The notes beneath the pieces were generated by a model. It was not told the origin of the DNA, did no database searches, and saw nothing but the letters and a program-made list of their open reading frames with translations. The position numbers were made by a program, and so were the translations under genes. From NCBI RefSeq assembly GCF_964204865.1, contig NC_135253.1:22728001-22792000 (forward strand): 64,000 nt of DNA, written 5' to 3'. The stretch's first letter is position 1. Every line of letters starts with the position of its first letter. Positions 63,815-64,000 of this stretch are shown here, in pieces. This DNA comes from Styela clava (taxonomy: Eukaryota > Chordata > Ascidiacea > Stolidobranchia > Styelidae).

Positions 63815-64000
63815 GGTTGCATAATGCAACTTCCTCTTCTAATAATAAATAAACATTATTTTATTACAGAACTTAAGTTTTTCATCTTTGTTTTCATAGG
63901 TGTTTTGAAAATGACTTCGAAATTTAAATTCGTCCTTCAAAGTTTAAACTAAAAAGTCGGGTAATTCAGAGGATAGCTCCGATGCTGTGAGCAGAATTCG

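Larger units (their letters stand above)
62236..64000 (-). repeat. tRNA array block VI (copy of 49,447-51,060)
   Basis: Offset 12,789 from block V. Degenerate pairs: 62917-62988/62993-63063, 63450-63521/63526-63596; a cut His-like copy runs off the window at 63983. iMet 5'-half fragments: 62367-62417, 62668-62718. 5' part of the split tRNA-His: 62236-62257. Confidence 0.9.

Noticed and set aside
1-64000. tRNA-derived SINE family
   Set aside because: Copies are tandem, on one strand, as ordered dimers, without individual target duplications or tails; this is a tandem array, not dispersed SINE insertions.

Overview
This is eukaryotic, most likely arthropod (probably insect), nuclear DNA. The evidence is BEL/Pao LTR retrotransposons, a hAT-type DNA transposon, a non-LTR (LINE) fragment and eukaryotic cytosolic tRNA genes with A/B-box promoters. 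There is no bacterial operon and no host protein-coding gene. Nearly all non-transposon sequence is a tandem array of tRNA genes on the minus strand. The basic element is a dimer: an initiator tRNA-Met (CAT), a discriminator A, 4 nt, then tRNA-His (GTG). Because the dimers read right to left, tRNA-His lies at the lower coordinate. I count about 95 such 'A' dimers (full, variant or damaged) and about 60 older, degenerate 'B' pairs (tRNA-iMet-like + tRNA-His-like). A basic repeat of about 536 bp often carries one B pair, a short spacer with a T-run terminator (minus strand), one A dimer and an AT-rich spacer. Truncated iMet 5' halves are scattered among them.

Terms used below. 'Consensus' means the commonest array copy. 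'T7/G16' is a tRNA-His subtype with A7 changed to T (mismatch to T66) and a D-loop T to G change. 'U31' is an iMet subtype in which the last G:C of the anticodon stem is broken (G31 to T). 'T53' means the last T-stem pair of tRNA-His is broken. '37G' means the base 3' of the anticodon is G.

Layout: 1-10,994 tRNA array, with three near-identical 2-kb blocks; 10,995-12,689 non-autonomous hAT element inserted between an iMet and its His partner; 12,690-21,091 array; 21,092-23,293 5'-truncated LINE; 23,294-42,235 array with several multi-kb duplications; 42,236-49,446 BEL/Pao element 1 inserted inside a tRNA-His gene; 49,447-55,023 array; 55,024-62,235 BEL/Pao element 2, which is a duplicate of the same insertion; 62,236-64,000 array. 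BEL and its flanks were duplicated together with an offset of about 12.79 kb.

The BEL copies carry gag and pol (zinc knuckles, protease, RT, RNase H, integrase, DUF5641-like tail). Both share an in-frame stop between RT and RNase H. Copy 1 also has a 1-bp pol deletion and copy 2 has a gag stop, so neither looks autonomous. The overall picture is a large, still-recombining initiator-Met/His tRNA satellite shaped by unequal exchange and serving as a landing site for transposons. Coordinates of tRNA genes include the discriminator base and were derived by aligning by eye to the consensus; no covariance search was run.
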